From assembly GCA_944324635.1 (NCBI GenBank), contig CALUXC010000002.1, positions 186,001 to 250,000 of the forward strand: DNA of 64,000 nucleotides, given 5' to 3'. The translations under genes were made by a program, and so were the position numbers. Below the pieces are notes generated by a model. That model searched no databases, was not told the DNA's origin, and saw nothing but the letters and a program-made list of their open reading frames with translations. The number at the start of each line of letters is the position of its first letter. Within the stretch, counting starts at the first letter, position 1. This stretch comes from Candidatus Avelusimicrobium intestinipullorum. Its GTDB lineage: Bacteria; Elusimicrobiota; Elusimicrobia; Elusimicrobiales; Elusimicrobiaceae. This document shows, piece after piece, positions 17,316 through 25,144 of the stretch.

Positions 17316-17659
17316 TGGAGGTGGGGGGATTCGCACCCCCGTCCGAACATCTTCTCCAGCCGGGCACTACAAGTTTAGCTTCGCTTTAGTAACCGCAAGC
17401 TAAGCGCGAAGCGGCACGCTTGCGGTTTGGTTCGTGGGTCTTAAGCAAAGCCGGACGAACCGCGCCCGCTTTGCCGCATTCCATATAATAACCGTGACCC
17501 TTCAGCGTATGGAAGACACCAAAGGCACGGTGGGACTAAGCGTTAGCCCAAGCGACTTGATTGTCGTTAGTTATTTTTTTGGCCCTATTTTAGCCGGCCT
17601 GGCCAACCGGCACTTGCTCCCGGGCGGCAACAGATACCCGTCGAATCTATTACACCCCC
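17316..17659 (-). ncRNA. ssrA: Transfer-messenger RNA (tmRNA)
   Basis: On the minus strand the 5' end GGGGGTG pairs with the 3' CACCTCC to form a seven-pair acceptor (one G-U). The hallmark 5' segment TAGATTCGACGGGT follows, and the 3' end has a T-arm with GGGGG/CCCCC and loop TGCGAAT. The terminal CCA is not encoded (the discriminator A is followed by CTT). The tag reading frame lies near 17540-17570. It can be read as AAC GAC AAT CAA GTC GCT TGG GCT AAC GCT TAG, giving NDNQVAWANA, with ACT (Thr) as the probable resume codon. tmRNA rescues ribosomes stalled on truncated messages together with SmpB. Confidence 0.93.
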
Positions 17660-17717
17660 GTTACATACGGAAATTGTCAAAGAGCGCTTCCTGTAAATTA
17701 GCATTATATTGTATCAT

Positions 17718-17723
17718 TTCTTA
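17718..17723 (-). promoter_or_regulatory. Approximate -10 region of the tmRNA promoter
   Basis: On the minus strand ATACAATATAATGC lies some 45 bp before the mature tmRNA, with ATTGTT about 16 bp upstream as a weak -35. The leader would be removed by RNase P. Position and strength are estimates. Confidence 0.3.
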
Positions 17724-17755
17724 TAACAATTTTGCGAAGCAAAGACAATACAACC

Positions 17756-18166
17756 ATGTACGTAACCACCAAACCCACCATTTATTTAATTGACGGCCTA
17801 AACCTGGTGCGCAGCTTTTTATACGAGTTTGCCCGCACGGAAGAAGAGGTAACAAACGATTTTCTTGATTTTTTAAGCGAAATTTCGCAAGACGAACGTT
17901 ATTGCATGCACCAGTACGAAGTGATTTTTGACGGGTCCTTCCGCCCCATCGGCCCCCTGTACCGGGGCGGGGTGCACATTTCATTCTCAGAGGAAGACTC
18001 GGCCGACCAAATCATCTGCGAGCGGGCCGAATTTTTAAGCCAAAGCGGTACGCGCGTCATCGCGGTGACGGACGACCGCCTCCTGCGCCAAGCGCTAAAA
18101 GAACTGGGCGTAAAAACGCTCTTTTGCCGCAAATTTTACAATGATCTCAAACCGTTTGAGAAATAA
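17756..18166 (+). CDS. NYN-domain (YacP-like) protein
   Basis: A 136-residue protein of the PIN-like NYN nuclease superfamily. YacP/Rae1-like members are ribosome-associated or RNA-processing endonucleases. Asp residues expected for a metal site are visible: IYLIDGLNLVR near residue 10, VIFDGSF near residue 58, and AVTDDRLLRQAL near residue 103, followed by GVKTLFCRKF. The start at 17756 has no Shine-Dalgarno and is the first ATG after the tmRNA promoter region. GACAAT ends 6 nt upstream, which could make it leaderless. It diverges from ssrA. The RNA-cleaving role is inferred from the fold. Confidence 0.7.
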   Translation: MYVTTKPTIYLIDGLNLVRSFLYEFARTEEEVTNDFLDFLSEISQDERYCMHQYEVIFDGSFRPIGPLYRGGVHISFSEEDSADQIICERAEFLSQSGTRVIAVTDDRLLRQALKELGVKTLFCRKFYNDLKPFEK

Positions 18167-18231
18167 CTTCCTTTCCCGCCGAAAAATAAAATGCAAAGGT
18201 TGTGTTTTTTTGTTAAAATAAATCTATAAGA

Positions 18232-18314
18232 GGGCTGGTGGCGGAATGGCAGACGCGACAGACTTAAAATCTGTTGACCGCAAGGTCGTGGGGGTTCAAG
18301 TCCCCCCCTGCCCA
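18232..18314 (+). tRNA. tRNA-Leu (anticodon UAA)
   Basis: An 83-nt class II tRNA. The acceptor GGGCTGG / CCTGCCC has one U-U mismatch, the anticodon stem-loop ACAGA CTTAAAA TCTGT gives anticodon TAA, a long variable arm contains ACCGCAAGGT, and the T-arm is GGGGG TTCAAGT CCCCC. The 3' CCA is not encoded (A is followed by CTT). It lies 45 bp before psd. Confidence 0.93.
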
Positions 18315-18359
18315 CTTAAAACTTCCTGCCATTCAATCAAATCCACCGGTATATAAGCT

Positions 18360-19028
18360 ATGTTAGAAGATATTAACCGCACGCTTTCCAAATGTTTTGA
18401 TTGGGTCGGCACTGTGCTGCCGTTGGGTCTTAAATTCTTTGCTATTGCCGTGGCTGCCGCGGCGGTATTCCTGTTTTTTGATTTGCGCATGTTGGGCGTG
18501 CTGTGCCTGTTGGCCGGCTGCTTCTGCGCGTATTTCTTCCGCGATCCGAAACGCAACACCGTATTTGCCGATGATGAAATTGCCTGCCCGGCCGACGGTA
18601 CCGTCCTTTCCATTAAAACGGAGGACGATCCCAACTCCGTAGTAGTCCGCATTTTCCTGTCTATCTTTGACGTGCACATTCAGCGTGCCACCGTCAGCGG
18701 TAAAACGGGCGAAATTTTTTATAATAAAGGCACTTTCCTTTTTGCCAACAACCCCGCGGCCGATAAAAACGAACGCAACTTGATTCAGCTGTTTCACAAT
18801 GGAAACCCGGACAAATTTGCCCACGTGGAGCAAATCACCGGCGCCATTGCGCGGCGTATTGAATGCTGGGTAAAACCCAATCAGGACATCAAAGCCGGCG
18901 AACACCTGGGTTTGGTGCGCTTCGGTTCGCAAGTGGCGGTGTATCTGCCTAAAAACTCCGTGCGCGTGCTGGTAAAAGAAGGGCAAAAAGTACAGGGCGG
19001 CATTACGGTGCTGGCTTTGTGGAAATAG
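18360..19028 (+). CDS. psd: Phosphatidylserine decarboxylase proenzyme
   Basis: A 222-residue short-form (PSD-A) proenzyme. It makes phosphatidylethanolamine from phosphatidylserine at the inner membrane. Two hydrophobic segments lie near residues 25-60. The self-cleavage site is the Gly-Ser of LGLVRFGSQV, with Ser190 becoming the pyruvoyl group of the small chain. CPADGTV near residue 78 and FDVHIQRA near residue 106 (with the active-site His) are the other family hallmarks. It lies 8 bp before pssA, so the two sequential phospholipid enzymes form an operon in reverse pathway order. TATATA lies just before the start, but no strong Shine-Dalgarno is visible. Confidence 0.93.
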   Translation: MLEDINRTLSKCFDWVGTVLPLGLKFFAIAVAAAAVFLFFDLRMLGVLCLLAGCFCAYFFRDPKRNTVFADDEIACPADGTVLSIKTEDDPNSVVVRIFLSIFDVHIQRATVSGKTGEIFYNKGTFLFANNPAADKNERNLIQLFHNGNPDKFAHVEQITGAIARRIECWVKPNQDIKAGEHLGLVRFGSQVAVYLPKNSVRVLVKEGQKVQGGITVLALWK

Positions 19029-19036
19029 AGGCTCTT

Positions 19037-19831
19037 ATGCAAGAAGAACATAAAGAAATTAAAGTGGTAGATAAATTAAAACACACCGGTGCTATGACGG
19101 CTCCTTCGCTTTTTACGCTGGGGAATTTATCCTGCGGTTTCTTTTCCATTTTGGCGGCCGCGCGCGGCAATTTTGCGCAAGCGGGCTGGCTGATTTTGGC
19201 TGCCGCCGTATTTGATATGTTTGACGGGCGCATCGCCCGTATGCTGGACGCCGAAAGCGATTTTGGCGTAGAAATGGATTCATTGGCGGACGCGGTTTCC
19301 TTTTGTGCTGCGCCCGCTTTTTTAATGTACTTTTTCGTGCTCAGCGCGCAGCCGCTGTGGGGCGCCCCCATTGCGTGCGTATATACGTGTTTTGGCGTGC
19401 TGCGCTTGGCCAAGTTTAATGCTATGGCCCATGCGGGAGAAGGCTCCAAAAAATACTTCTCCGGTCTGCCGGTGCCGGCGCCTGCGGCACTGTTGGCCTC
19501 GTTTGCCATTTCGTACAGCATTATGGAAGGCGAAATGGGCGGGCGCAACATTCACCTGCTGACGCTCTACCTGCCCCACTTGTACAATTTCGTTTGGTTT
19601 GCGATGTTGATTTTGTCGCTTCTCATGGTATCCAACATTCCGTATGCCGCTTTCAAGGCCAAACGCGAAAAACGCTTGAGCGTGTGGACGCTTTTGCTGA
19701 TTGTATTTTTAGTGGTTATGTTAATCCGCTTCCCGCAGGACGTGATTTTTATCGTCTTTTCGCTCTATGTTATTTTCGGGCTTTTGGCCGTGTTGTACCG
19801 GGCCTTCCGCGGGATTAAAGTGGAAAAATAA
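19037..19831 (+). CDS. pssA: CDP-diacylglycerol-serine O-phosphatidyltransferase
   Basis: A 264-residue multi-pass membrane enzyme that joins L-serine to CDP-diacylglycerol to give phosphatidylserine, the substrate of the preceding psd product. The CDP-alcohol phosphotransferase signature DG..AR........G...D...D is complete, running from FDGRIAR through GVEMDSLADAVSF near residues 60-85. About seven further hydrophobic helices follow. I chose the ATG at 19037 because GAGG lies just upstream and it avoids overlap with psd; an in-frame ATG at 19019 inside psd is less likely. A terminator follows at once. Confidence 0.93.
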   Translation: MQEEHKEIKVVDKLKHTGAMTAPSLFTLGNLSCGFFSILAAARGNFAQAGWLILAAAVFDMFDGRIARMLDAESDFGVEMDSLADAVSFCAAPAFLMYFFVLSAQPLWGAPIACVYTCFGVLRLAKFNAMAHAGEGSKKYFSGLPVPAPAALLASFAISYSIMEGEMGGRNIHLLTLYLPHLYNFVWFAMLILSLLMVSNIPYAAFKAKREKRLSVWTLLLIVFLVVMLIRFPQDVIFIVFSLYVIFGLLAVLYRAFRGIKVEK

Positions 19832-19847
19832 ATCTTCTTACGCTCTT

Positions 19848-19878
19848 AAAAGCCGCTTGGAAACAAGCGGCTTTTATT
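19848..19878 (+). terminator. Intrinsic terminator after pssA
   Basis: Stem AAAAGCCGCTTG / CAAGCGGCTTTT with a GAAA loop and a following T-rich stretch. Confidence 0.9.
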
Positions 19879-20144
19879 TTGCCTTTTCACCATATTCTCA
19901 CCAGACGCTTTGAAGTCGCCCCCCTCTTGCGTGCCTGCCCCTCGCCAGAATTACCGCCCTGGCTAAACCAATTAAACGGGCCTTGTTTTGCTGTCCCACC
20001 TATACCATTGGTACGCACGACGGCCTAAAGACAGGTCACGTGGCGATGTTGTCCGAACGTAGAGTGCGGGCGGTGCCGCAGGGAACCTCGGAAAAGGCTT
20101 GCTAAACCCTCATTGTTTAGGACGATTATTCCCCCCATCAGGGC
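19879..20144. other. Gene-less, GC-rich region between two terminators; possible structured RNA
   Basis: About 265 bp with no convincing reading frame on either strand, bounded by hairpin terminators on both sides. It holds several short inverted repeats, for example GCCAG...CTGGC, TACC ATT GGTA, GCGG...CCGC and a longer-range CCTAAA...TTTAGG pair. GCCTTTTC at the left end is complementary to GAAAAGGC about 210 bp later. I looked for the hallmark sequences of RNase P RNA, SRP RNA, 6S RNA, 5S rRNA and common riboswitches and did not find them. It may be a lineage-specific small RNA; the strand is undecided. Confidence 0.35.
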
Positions 20145-20181
20145 AAAAAAATACCGAGGCCCAGAAAGCCTCGGTATTTTT
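20145..20181. terminator. Bidirectional terminator after the RDD gene
   Basis: Perfect 10-bp stem ATACCGAGGC / GCCTCGGTAT. On the minus strand it is followed by seven T's (end of the RDD gene); on the plus strand by TTTTTA, so it could also end an RNA from the gap to the left. Confidence 0.9.
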
Positions 20182-20197
20182 ACAAAAGGACTACCGA

Positions 20198-21058
20198 CTA
20201 TTTGGACGACCAATACACCGGCGTATGTTTAGCGTCTTTAGCCAAGGCAGAAATCTTATAAGAATCGCCTTGCACGCCAATCTTAAACCCTTTATGATAG
20301 AGTACTTTTTGCGTATCGCGCTGGAACTGTACCGGGTCGCCCGACAACAAAGACAAGCGGAGCAAATCATTCGTATACGCCCCGTAACGGACCCGGTGCG
20401 CTTCTTGCAACATGGCAATTTTTTGCAAATGTTCCTGCGCACGGCGCACATAAAACTGCTGCATAAAAGCACCGCCGCCGAAGAATTGAGAATAAGCCGT
20501 CCAGGCAAAAGCCATCAACAGCACCGTGCCCAACAAGCGGAGCATCGTTTTTTCAAACCAACTTTTTTCGCGGATTTGCACTACCACGCTTCCGCCAAAA
20601 AAGTCGTGCAGGGCGCGGTGGCGGTCGTCAAAAAAGGACAGCAAGAACCCACACATCAAAAGGGCCGCGCTGACGTAATACCCTATCGCACGCAAAAAAG
20701 CACGCGGCAGAGAAATCGGACCGCTTAAATCCTTCTTCACTACGGCAATGCCCACCAACGCTTTGCCCAGTGTTACGCGGTCCCCGGAGGAAAAAATCGT
20801 TTCATACAGCACAAACAACAGGTTAATCCCTACAAACAGCCCAATAATTTGCCACAATTCCACTTCGGGCCCTATTATTTTTAGGCATATCCAAGCCAAC
20901 AGCTGGGCCGGAATAAAAGTCACCCCGTAATCAATCAACAAGGCCATAAACCGTTCCGTTACGGACGCATATTCCACCCGCGGTTTTTCTTCCGCGGCGG
21001 GCGCCGGTGCAGGAGCAGGGGTTTGCGGTTCCATGATATTAATGCGGTTTTCTATCAT
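20198..21058 (-). CDS. RDD-family membrane protein with pilin-like C-terminal domain
   Basis: A 286-residue protein. After a Pro/Ala-rich N-terminus (residues 10-25), an RDD domain spans about residues 30-170, with the paired-helix pattern FMALLIDYGVTFIPAQL and later RAFLRAIGYYV and DDRHRALHDFFGG. A further helix (LRLLGTVLLMAFAWTAYSQF) leads to a C-terminal region AQEHLQKIAMLQEAHRVRYG, then YTNDLLRL and YKISALAK. That region resembles the globular part of Elusimicrobia-type pilins, where a helix with A-x-E-A/H-x-x-Y-x-x-x-G-x-Y is common. The function of RDD proteins is unclear; transport has been suggested for some. GGAGG lies 13 nt upstream of the start and TATAAT before that. The pilin comparison is a pattern-level inference. 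Confidence 0.7.
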   Translation of the reverse strand: MIENRINIMEPQTPAPAPAPAAEEKPRVEYASVTERFMALLIDYGVTFIPAQLLAWICLKIIGPEVELWQIIGLFVGINLLFVLYETIFSSGDRVTLGKALVGIAVVKKDLSGPISLPRAFLRAIGYYVSAALLMCGFLLSFFDDRHRALHDFFGGSVVVQIREKSWFEKTMLRLLGTVLLMAFAWTAYSQFFGGGAFMQQFYVRRAQEHLQKIAMLQEAHRVRYGAYTNDLLRLSLLSGDPVQFQRDTQKVLYHKGFKIGVQGDSYKISALAKDAKHTPVYWSSK

Positions 21059-21111
21059 AATAAATCAGGTTCCTCCGTTTAGTTATTATAACAAGTTTTT
21101 CCCGCCCAAAC

Positions 21112-21141
21112 AAAAACGGGCGGGGTATTTCCCCGCCCGTT
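21112..21141 (-). terminator. Intrinsic terminator after the sodium/solute symporter
   Basis: Stem AACGGGCGGGG / CCCCGCCCGTT; on the minus strand it is followed by TTTTGTTT. It sits in front of the RDD gene promoter. Confidence 0.85.
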
Positions 21142-21158
21142 ATACAAATTCCTGCTTG

Positions 21159-22757
21159 TTACGCCGCAATCCCCATGCTGGAGAACAGCACATAAATACC
21201 AAATACACACAGCACAATGGCCACGCTTACGGCTACGCGCATATTCCACGGCGTCGTATCCACCACGTTTAAGTCTTTGCTGTCGTCATATTGGTTTTTA
21301 GCCGGCCAAAACTTGCCGGTGATATACATAAACACCACGGAAATGGCGAACAAAATGGCCAGCATGTGCAAGAAGTGCAAGTCCGTCTTGATAATGCCCA
21401 GCTGCGTAAGGCCATACCCTACCATAAAGAATACCAGGGTAACTTTGGCCGCCCAGGCGGGCGCGGTTTTGTTGAGCATGCCGAAAATAATCAAAGTAAA
21501 AATCGGCACGTTGTAAAACCCGTTTACCATCTGCAGGTAGTTAAACAAGCCCGACGGTGCCATCGCAATCAGCGGGGCCACACACATGGAGAAAATAGCC
21601 AAAATAATCCCCACGTATTTACCTTTGGTCACCAATTCCTCGTCCGTCGCGGAAGGTTTAATAAGCGGCTTATACACGTTAAGCATGAACAAGGTGGAAG
21701 TGGAGTTAAGCGCCGCGTTGAAAGAGCTCAAAATAGCGCCGAACAGCACCGCCGCAAAGAAACCAATCAGGTAGAACGGCAACACTTTGTTGACCAACAT
21801 CGGATAAGCCATATCGCCCACTTTCAAGGGGTTATCCTGGAAGATGTGGAAAGCCACAATGCCGGGGATAATCAAGTAAATGGGGCCGATTAATTTGAAA
21901 ATAGCCGCCAGGAACAAACCTTTTTGGCCTTCTTTCAAGTTTTTGGCCGCCAACGCACGCTGAATGATGGTTTGGTTGCAGCCCCAGTAGAACAAGTTCA
22001 CCAGGAACATACCCGTAAACATGGTGGCAAAAGGCACGGGGTCATTGGGACCGCCGATAGCGTTGAATTTTTCGGGGTGCGCTTTGACCACTTCGGTTAA
22101 ACCGCCCAAAATATCGCCGCCGCCCACATAGGCCAACGCAAACAGAGGCACCATCAACCCGCCGATAATAAGCCCGATACCGTTAAGCGTATCGGCGATA
22201 GCCATAATGCGAAGCCCGCCGAAAATGGTGTACAAACAGCCCAAAAAGCCGATTGCCACCACTATCACGATAATAGCCATCATCGGGGACAAATCAAACG
22301 TGCCCATAATGTCAAAAATACCGCCCATGCCGATAGCGCCCGAATACAATACCGTCGGGAGCAAAATCAGCACATAGCCGGCCAAAAAGAGGAAGTTGAC
22401 AAACTGTTTCGTGGCCGAGTCATACCGTTCCCCCACAAAATCCGGAATGGTGGCATAGCCTTTTTTCAAATAGCGGGGCAAAAAGAAAAAAGCTACGATA
22501 ATCAGCGCCAAAGACGCCCCAATTTCGTAGCCGATGCCCGACATATTGAACATATACCCCTGGCCGTTTAGGCCCACCATCTGTTCGGTAGACAAGTTGG
22601 TCAAAAGCAGCGAGGCTGCAATCACCCAACCGGTTAATCCTCTTCCGGCCAAGAAATAGCCTTCCGAGGAGGAAGCGTCTTTCTTTCTGGTCAGATAGTA
22701 CGACAGCCCCAACACCAGCGCCGTAAACCCGACAAACGACGATATCGTCAGCAACAT
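21159..22757 (-). CDS. Sodium:solute symporter (SSS family, YidK-like)
   Basis: A 532-residue multi-helix symporter of the SSS (SGLT/PutP) family. It should couple Na+ entry to uptake of a sugar, sugar acid or similar solute at the inner membrane. GYFLAGRGLTGWVIAASLLL and TNLSTEQMVGLNGQGY, then YLKKGYATIPDFVGERYDS, closely follow the E. coli YidK pattern. FYWGCNQTIIQRALAAKNL and LFGAILSSFNAALNSTSTLF are the later family motifs. The start at 22757 has AACGGAGGAG upstream; a frame extended to 22826 lacks one. The substrate cannot be predicted. It diverges from a LemA-like gene across a 194-bp region with inverted repeats. Confidence 0.9.
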   Translation of the reverse strand: MLLTISSFVGFTALVLGLSYYLTRKKDASSSEGYFLAGRGLTGWVIAASLLLTNLSTEQMVGLNGQGYMFNMSGIGYEIGASLALIIVAFFFLPRYLKKGYATIPDFVGERYDSATKQFVNFLFLAGYVLILLPTVLYSGAIGMGGIFDIMGTFDLSPMMAIIVIVVAIGFLGCLYTIFGGLRIMAIADTLNGIGLIIGGLMVPLFALAYVGGGDILGGLTEVVKAHPEKFNAIGGPNDPVPFATMFTGMFLVNLFYWGCNQTIIQRALAAKNLKEGQKGLFLAAIFKLIGPIYLIIPGIVAFHIFQDNPLKVGDMAYPMLVNKVLPFYLIGFFAAVLFGAILSSFNAALNSTSTLFMLNVYKPLIKPSATDEELVTKGKYVGIILAIFSMCVAPLIAMAPSGLFNYLQMVNGFYNVPIFTLIIFGMLNKTAPAWAAKVTLVFFMVGYGLTQLGIIKTDLHFLHMLAILFAISVVFMYITGKFWPAKNQYDDSKDLNVVDTTPWNMRVAVSVAIVLCVFGIYVLFSSMGIAA

Positions 22758-22826
22758 GAACTCCTCCGTTTGGAATAAAGAATGGTGAAACCCGGCACCC
22801 GCCGGTACAACTTGAGAACCCGTCAC

Positions 22827-22871
22827 ATTAACCCGACCCCTTCAGCGGTTCTTGATTTCTTTCGGGTTAAT
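22827..22871. promoter_or_regulatory. Inverted repeat between symporter and LemA-like gene
   Basis: A perfect 10-bp repeat, ATTAACCCGA and TCGGGTTAAT, separated by 25 bp, in the divergent region. A second small palindrome (AGTAGC...GCTACT) lies at 22884-22901, just before the LemA-like promoter (TATAAT at 22913). This is a plausible operator for the divergent symporter; the regulator is unknown. Confidence 0.4.
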
Positions 22872-22951
22872 ATCTATACTTGTAGTAGCTCAACCGCTAC
22901 TTTAATTTTAGTTATAATCCGTCTGTTAGTCAACATGAGGAGGAATGATTT

Positions 22952-23491
22952 ATGGTGATTTGGTTCTTGTTTGGCGCGATGTGCATGCTGGTGGTACTCT
23001 TGATGTTGGCTTACGTAAAATTTGTATCGTTAAACAAAGCTGCGGCGCGGGCTTGGCAACAGCTGGATAATAATATGAAAAACCGCGCCGAACTGATCCC
23101 CAGCCTGGCGCTTTCGGCCGCCGCTTTTAGCGAACTGGACCGCCCGTTTATTTATGAGCTTTCCAACCTCAAGGAAGCCTGCCGCAAAACCTCTACGCTG
23201 CAAGAGCGGGTGCGGCTGGAAAGCGAAATCACGCAGAAGTTCAAAAAAGTATTCACCGCCGCCATGCACCACCCCGAATTGAAAAACGACGAGCACTTCC
23301 TCAAACTGCAAAAAAGCATCATCCACGCCGAAGGCAAAGTGCAAAGCTCCAAGAAAAAGTACAACAGCGCCGCCCGCGATTTCAACACTATTACCGCCGT
23401 CATTCCGCTTAACCTGATAGCCAAAATGTTTGAATTTGAACCCTACGAATATTTTGACTTTGACCCCAGCTTAAATAAAGTAATAGAGTAA
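22952..23491 (+). CDS. Divergent LemA-like membrane-anchored protein
   Basis: A 179-residue protein with one N-terminal membrane helix (residues 2-24) and a helical domain like LemA. The segment SLNKAAARAWQQLDNNMKNR followed by AELIPSLALSAA corresponds to the LemA pattern NRV-x-EAW-x-x-x-x-V-x-x-x-x-R-x-x-L-I-P-N-L. The end AAVIPLNLIAKMFEFEPYEYFDF matches FP-x-N-x-x-A-x-x-F-x-F-x-x-x-x-Y/F-F. It is more diverged than the LemA gene 1.6 kb downstream, which it faces. A strong GAGGAGGA Shine-Dalgarno precedes the ATG. The role of LemA proteins is not established. The HtpX/LemA neighbourhood suggests an envelope stress or proteolysis role. Confidence 0.75.
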   Translation: MVIWFLFGAMCMLVVLLMLAYVKFVSLNKAAARAWQQLDNNMKNRAELIPSLALSAAAFSELDRPFIYELSNLKEACRKTSTLQERVRLESEITQKFKKVFTAAMHHPELKNDEHFLKLQKSIIHAEGKVQSSKKKYNSAARDFNTITAVIPLNLIAKMFEFEPYEYFDFDPSLNKVIE

Positions 23492-23504
23492 ATCTTATAC
23501 ACAT

Positions 23505-23536
23505 AAAAAACCCCGGTATTGTAACCGGGGTTTTTT
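23505..23536. terminator. Bidirectional terminator between LemA-like gene and htpX
   Basis: Stem AAAAAACCCCGGT / ACCGGGGTTTTTT with a short loop between convergent genes. Confidence 0.95.
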
Positions 23537-23543
23537 ATGATGC

Positions 23544-24560
23544 TTAAATGCGTCCGTCCATTTCCATCAACGCGGTGATACGCTGTTCTGTAGGCGGGTG
23601 GGTGGAATACAACCCGGAAATAAACGAAAACAACCCTTGCTTGCCCAGCGGGTTTTCAATACACATGGCCGCCATGCTGGCGTGTTCGTCCAGCACTTCC
23701 ACACGCGGATCCTGGCTGATTTTGCGCAACGCATTGGCCAAAGCCGCCGGGTGGCGCGTCATGAGGGCGGCGGTAGCGTCCGCCTGGAACTCGCGCGTGC
23801 GGGAAACCGCCAAGCGAATTAACGGCGCTATCAGATACCCATAAATAGCAAAGAAAAGCCCCAATATAAAAAACAGCAAGCCGGCATTTCCTTTGTTTTT
23901 CCCGCTTCCGTGGCTGGCATGCAAACCCGCGCGGAAACACACTTCCGCCAGAAACGTAAAGAACGAAATTCCCACCACCGTAATCAGCATTAAGCGAATA
24001 TCCCGGTTTTGAATATGGGCCAATTCATGCGCTATCACGCCTTCAAGCTCCACGCGGTCCAGCTTTAGCACAATGCCTTTTGTCAGCGCGATGGAGGCAT
24101 GTTCCGGGTCCCGCCCGGTGGCAAAAGCGTTTAGGGAGTCGTCGTTAATAATATATATACGCGGGGTAGGAAGTCCTTGCGAAATGCACAAGTTCTCCAC
24201 CAGGTTATATATTTCGGGCTGGTCCTCTCGGTGGATTTCAATCCCGTGCGAAGCACGAATTAAAAAGATATCTCCGCAAAAGTAGGCCACAAAAATCCAC
24301 ACCATGGCCGCCAGCCACATAAAGGGCAATACCTGTGAGGCCAATTGGTTGGCTCTTTCTACGGGAGAGGACGCCGCTTCGTCATACATTTGATAGTAGG
24401 CGTCTTGCTGCCGGTCGTAGCGGTAGGAAGAAGGCGCCTGCAAATGCCCATATCCCAACAGGAACAGATACCCAAGGGCCGCAAAAGTGATCGGAAATAA
24501 CAAAACAAGCAGCACGGTGCGCCGCTTGTTTTGTGAAATATGGTCGTATATGGTAGCCAT
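23544..24560 (-). CDS. htpX: M48 family zinc metalloprotease, HtpX-like
   Basis: A 338-residue membrane protease. Two helices lie near residues 17-37 and 78-98, the zinc-binding HELAH sits in LEGVIAHELAHIQNRD near residue 175, two more helices follow, and the third ligand region SRTREFQADATAALMT comes later. HtpX proteases degrade misfolded inner-membrane proteins with the active site facing the cytoplasm. It lies 9 bp after lemA on the same strand. LemA and HtpX often occur side by side, and here a third gene (divergent LemA-like) faces the pair. The Shine-Dalgarno is weak, so translational coupling to lemA is likely. Confidence 0.92.
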   Translation of the reverse strand: MATIYDHISQNKRRTVLLVLLFPITFAALGYLFLLGYGHLQAPSSYRYDRQQDAYYQMYDEAASSPVERANQLASQVLPFMWLAAMVWIFVAYFCGDIFLIRASHGIEIHREDQPEIYNLVENLCISQGLPTPRIYIINDDSLNAFATGRDPEHASIALTKGIVLKLDRVELEGVIAHELAHIQNRDIRLMLITVVGISFFTFLAEVCFRAGLHASHGSGKNKGNAGLLFFILGLFFAIYGYLIAPLIRLAVSRTREFQADATAALMTRHPAALANALRKISQDPRVEVLDEHASMAAMCIENPLGKQGLFSFISGLYSTHPPTEQRITALMEMDGRI

Positions 24561-24569
24561 GGCAATCCG

Positions 24570-25133
24570 TTAGAACTGCACTTTTACCGCGTTGCGAGCT
24601 TCCTGTTCCCCGTCGGCCAACTCAAAAAAGTCGCGTTTTTCAAAGTGGAACATGGAGGCCACAATGTTGCTGGGGAACATTTCAATTTTGGTGTTCAGCG
24701 CCAGCACATTGCCGTTATAAAAGCGGCGGGCAGCCTGCAGTTTGTCTTCGGTGTCGCGCAGTTCGCGCTGCAAGTCCATAAAGTTGGCATTAGCCTTCAA
24801 ATCCGGATAGTTTTCCGACAAGGCAAAAATGGATTTCAGCGCCCCGGTCAACACATTTTCCGAAGCCGCCATTTCCTTTATATTGCCCTGGGCCGACATA
24901 GCCATATTGCGCGCCTGGATTACTTTTTCCAGCGTGCCGCTTTCGTGCTTGGCATAGCCTTTAACGGTTTCCACCAAGTTCGGGATCAAATCGTAGCGGC
25001 GTTTCATCTGCACTTCAATATCGCTCCAGGCTTCGTTCACGCGGTTTCTAAGCAGGATAAACCCGTTATAGATAGACACCGCATACACGGCAAACCCAAT
25101 TAATACTATGACAACAATCCACAATCCGTTCAT
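24570..25133 (-). CDS. lemA: LemA family protein
   Basis: A 187-residue protein of canonical LemA type. An N-terminal membrane helix (residues 4-20) is followed by the signature RNRVNEAWSDIEVQMKRRYD and LIPNLVETVKGYA, and the C-terminal MFPSNIVASMFHFEKRDFFEL. The helical body probably faces the periplasm or the outside, though family topology and function remain unsettled. It is preceded by TAGGAGAG and followed closely by htpX, and it starts 11 bp after the LtaS-like gene stop, so the three minus-strand genes look like one operon. Confidence 0.92.
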   Translation of the reverse strand: MNGLWIVVIVLIGFAVYAVSIYNGFILLRNRVNEAWSDIEVQMKRRYDLIPNLVETVKGYAKHESGTLEKVIQARNMAMSAQGNIKEMAASENVLTGALKSIFALSENYPDLKANANFMDLQRELRDTEDKLQAARRFYNGNVLALNTKIEMFPSNIVASMFHFEKRDFFELADGEQEARNAVKVQF

Positions 25134-25144
25134 CTTTTTCTCTC

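Noticed and set aside
17664..17681. TTGACA as -35 of the tmRNA promoter
   Set aside because: The hexamer is only about 20 bp before the mature 5' end, so the matching -10 would fall inside the RNA; TATAAT further upstream fits better.
19879..20144. RNase P RNA, SRP RNA or 6S RNA in the structured gap
   Set aside because: None of the universally conserved stretches (such as GAGGAAAGUC or GGAAGGAAGC types) occurs on either strand.
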